Part shown: one piece after another, positions 6,878-7,901 of the stretch
Layout: every line of letters begins with the position of its first letter
How positions within the stretch are numbered: position 1 is the first letter of the stretch
Assembly (NCBI GenBank): GCA_013139225.1
Contig: WTBG01000235.1
Coordinates: 1 to 7,901 of the forward strand
DNA: 7,901 bases
Direction: 5' to 3'
Source of the DNA: Deltaproteobacteria bacterium
GTDB lineage: Bacteria > Desulfobacterota > WTBG01
Notes under the pieces: generated by a model
The model's database searches: none
The model's input: only the letters and a program-made list of their open reading frames with translations
What the model was told of the DNA's origin: nothing
Translations under genes and position numbers: made by a program

Positions 6878-7180
6878 ATGAAAGATATAACCATCGAGTC
6901 AAACTTAAAGTCATTAATCCCCCTATCATTAGGAAGGAAAGAGGAATCCAGTGTTAATGGTGATTCTTTCGGAAAGTTGTTGAAGAATTCTATGGAAGAA
7001 GTGAACCAGTTACAAAATGAGGCAGATAGATCTATTGAACAGTTAGTCGCAGGTGAATCTAAAAACCTGCATGAGACTATGATTGCCATGGAGAAAGCCA
7101 ATATTTCCTTCCGGTTGATGATGGAAGTTAGAAACAAAATTATTGAAGCCTACCAGGATGTTATGAGAATGCAGGTTTAA
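6878..7180 (+). CDS. fliE: Flagellar hook-basal body complex protein FliE
   Basis: FliE is the small adapter that joins the MS ring and export gate to the FlgB/FlgC rod and is among the first proteins exported. The 100-residue length is normal. The family C-terminal half is clear: SFGKLLKNSMEEVNQLQNEA (about 30-49), then AGESKNLHETMIAMEKANIS (about 58-77), with the final FRLMMEVRNKIIEAYQDVMRMQV-type helix complete. The N-terminal 28 residues are less conserved, as is usual. Upstream lie AAGGAGA (6861-6867) and AAGGG (6869-6873). The gap after flgC is 43 bases, with no promoter or terminator seen, so it belongs to the flgB transcript. Confidence 0.96.
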   Translation: MKDITIESNLKSLIPLSLGRKEESSVNGDSFGKLLKNSMEEVNQLQNEADRSIEQLVAGESKNLHETMIAMEKANISFRLMMEVRNKIIEAYQDVMRMQV

Positions 7181-7181
7181 A

Positions 7182-7199
7182 GCGGTTTCGTCTAACCGC
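7182..7199 (+). repeat. Small hairpin overlapping the left arm of the fliE-fliF palindrome
   Basis: GCGGTT (7182-7187) pairs with AACCGC (7194-7199) around a six-base loop, directly after the fliE stop codon. AACCGC is also the outer part of the left arm of the large palindrome and can instead pair with GCGGT at 7269-7273, so the two RNA folds exclude each other. No T-run follows. Confidence 0.5.
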
Positions 7200-7275
7200 A
7201 AAGAACGCTGAGGTCGCAGAGATTAATGATTAATTGTTCTTTACTCCTCTGCGTGCTTTGCGATCTCAGCGGTAA
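7193..7275. repeat. Imperfect long palindrome with 9-base modular repeats between fliE and fliF
   Basis: Arms of 29 bases (7193-7221 and 7247-7275) flank a 25-base AT-rich loop. By direct comparison 21 of 29 positions are complementary, and the inner seven (CGCAGAG with CTCTGCG) pair perfectly. Each arm consists of three units with a 9-base period and pattern CGCnnAGnn. The left arm reads CGCAAAG, CGCTGAG, CGCAGAG; the right arm, reverse-complemented, reads CGCTGAG, CGCAAAG, CGCAGAG, so the outer two modules are swapped. It resembles, from memory, dispersed CGCAAAG/CGCAGAG palindromes found between genes in many environmental genomes. No coding frame or T-run is present, and no transposase is near. 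It may act as an mRNA stability or processing element within the operon, or be a mobile repeat that inserted there. Confidence 0.75.
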
Positions 7276-7331
7276 ACTATTAGCTGTGATAATTAAAACG
7301 ATCCAGCATCCAGTAAAAGTGAGGGATAAAA

Positions 7332-7901
7332 ATGTTTGAATTTTTAAAGCAATTTATTACTCAGGTACAAGCCAATTTTAAAATGCTCCCGTTTGCGAAA
7401 AAGGTAGCGGTAGCAAGCATTGCTTCATCTACCCTGATGGGGATTATTCTTTTGATTGTCTGGACTAATAGAATAGATTATCGGCCCTTATACTTTAATC
7501 TCAGTATGGAGGATGCGGGCATGGTGGTAGAAGAGCTGAAAGATCAGAAGATCCCCTTTCGCTTATCTGCCAATGGGAAAACAGTTATGGTTCCGTCTGA
7601 CAGAGTCTATGATCTCAGATTGGATATGGCCAGTAGGGGGATTCCCTCCGGAGGGGGTGTAGGCTTTGAGATATTTGATAGAACTGATTTGGGTACTACC
7701 GCATTTGTGCAGAAATTGAATTACCAGCGCGCACTTCAGGGAGAGCTTGCTCGTACCATCAACCAGTTTGCAGCAGTAGAGCAATCAAGAGTGCATATTA
7801 CCCTTCCAGAGAAAACCATATTTTTGGAAGACGAACAGCAACCTACAGCATCAGTGGTAGTAAAACTCCGTCGCAGGGGTGCACTTAAGGAAAAGCATGT
7901 T
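7332..7901 (+). CDS. fliF: Flagellar MS-ring protein FliF, N-terminal part (cut by window end)
   Basis: FliF forms the MS ring in the inner membrane, the base on which the rotor, export gate and rod assemble. The first 190 codons are present and the frame is open to the last base; complete FliF proteins are around 500-570 residues, so roughly two thirds lies beyond the window. ATG 7332 follows GTGAGGGA (7319-7326) by five bases. A short basic N-terminus leads to the first membrane segment (about residues 25-46, VAVASIASSTLMGIILLIVW). Next comes the periplasmic YscJ/FliF domain with hallmark motifs: PLYFNLSMEDAG (about 52-63), GIPSGGGVGFEIFDRTDLG (about 103-121), NYQRALQGELARTI (about 130-143) and SRVHITLPEKTIF (about 153-165). 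It should be co-transcribed from the flgB promoter unless the upstream palindrome interrupts transcription. fliG would be expected next. Confidence 0.96.
   Translation, partial: MFEFLKQFITQVQANFKMLPFAKKVAVASIASSTLMGIILLIVWTNRIDYRPLYFNLSMEDAGMVVEELKDQKIPFRLSANGKTVMVPSDRVYDLRLDMASRGIPSGGGVGFEIFDRTDLGTTAFVQKLNYQRALQGELARTINQFAAVEQSRVHITLPEKTIFLEDEQQPTASVVVKLRRRGALKEKHV

Noticed and set aside
7193..7275. CRISPR array or rho-independent terminator as explanation for the fliE-fliF repeats
   Set aside because: The repeats are 9-base units without spacers, so not CRISPR; neither strand has a T-run after the stem, so not a standard terminator.
7285..7293. Extended -10-like TGTGATAAT ahead of fliF
   Set aside because: No -35 match at a suitable distance (the 17-base position reads CTCAGC), and such motifs are frequent in AT-rich DNA. 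It could still restart transcription after the palindrome, but support is too thin to annotate.

Overview
The window carries the start of a flagellar gene cluster from a diderm (Gram-negative) bacterium. The DNA is AT-leaning, arginine is often encoded by AGA/AGG, and ribosome binding sites are purine-rich. Rod and MS-ring genes, a sigma-54 activator and a signal-peptide-bearing TPR protein point to a flagellated diderm lineage such as Desulfobacterota, Nitrospirota or a related candidate phylum. Sequence alone does not settle the phylum. All supported genes are on the + strand.

Layout. Positions 1-163 hold no gene but contain a possible housekeeping promoter. Positions 164-3040 encode a large exported protein: a beta-rich N-terminal domain, a charged linker and about 15-16 TPR-like repeats. 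After 30 bases comes a soluble PAS-domain histidine kinase (3071-4375), then after 3 bases a sigma-54-dependent response regulator (4379-5740). The pair resembles FlrB/FlrC (FleS/FleR, FlgS, FlbD-type HTH). A 238-base regulatory gap (5741-5978 or 5984) holds an excellent sigma-54 promoter, a cluster of AAAGTG repeats upstream of it and a weak IHF-like site between them. Then come flgB, flgC and fliE (proximal rod and rod/MS-ring adapter), a long imperfect palindrome of modular repeats, and the first 190 codons of fliF (MS ring), cut by the window end.

How it fits together. The simplest reading is a two-tier switch. The kinase phosphorylates the regulator, which binds the upstream repeats and activates sigma-54 RNA polymerase at the flgB promoter. 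That would turn on flgB-flgC-fliE-fliF and probably later basal-body genes outside the window. The TPR protein lies just upstream of the regulators, apparently in the same transcription unit. Its layout resembles the Campylobacter motor-scaffold protein PflA, which makes it the least explained and most interesting gene here. The palindrome between fliE and fliF is the other unexplained element.
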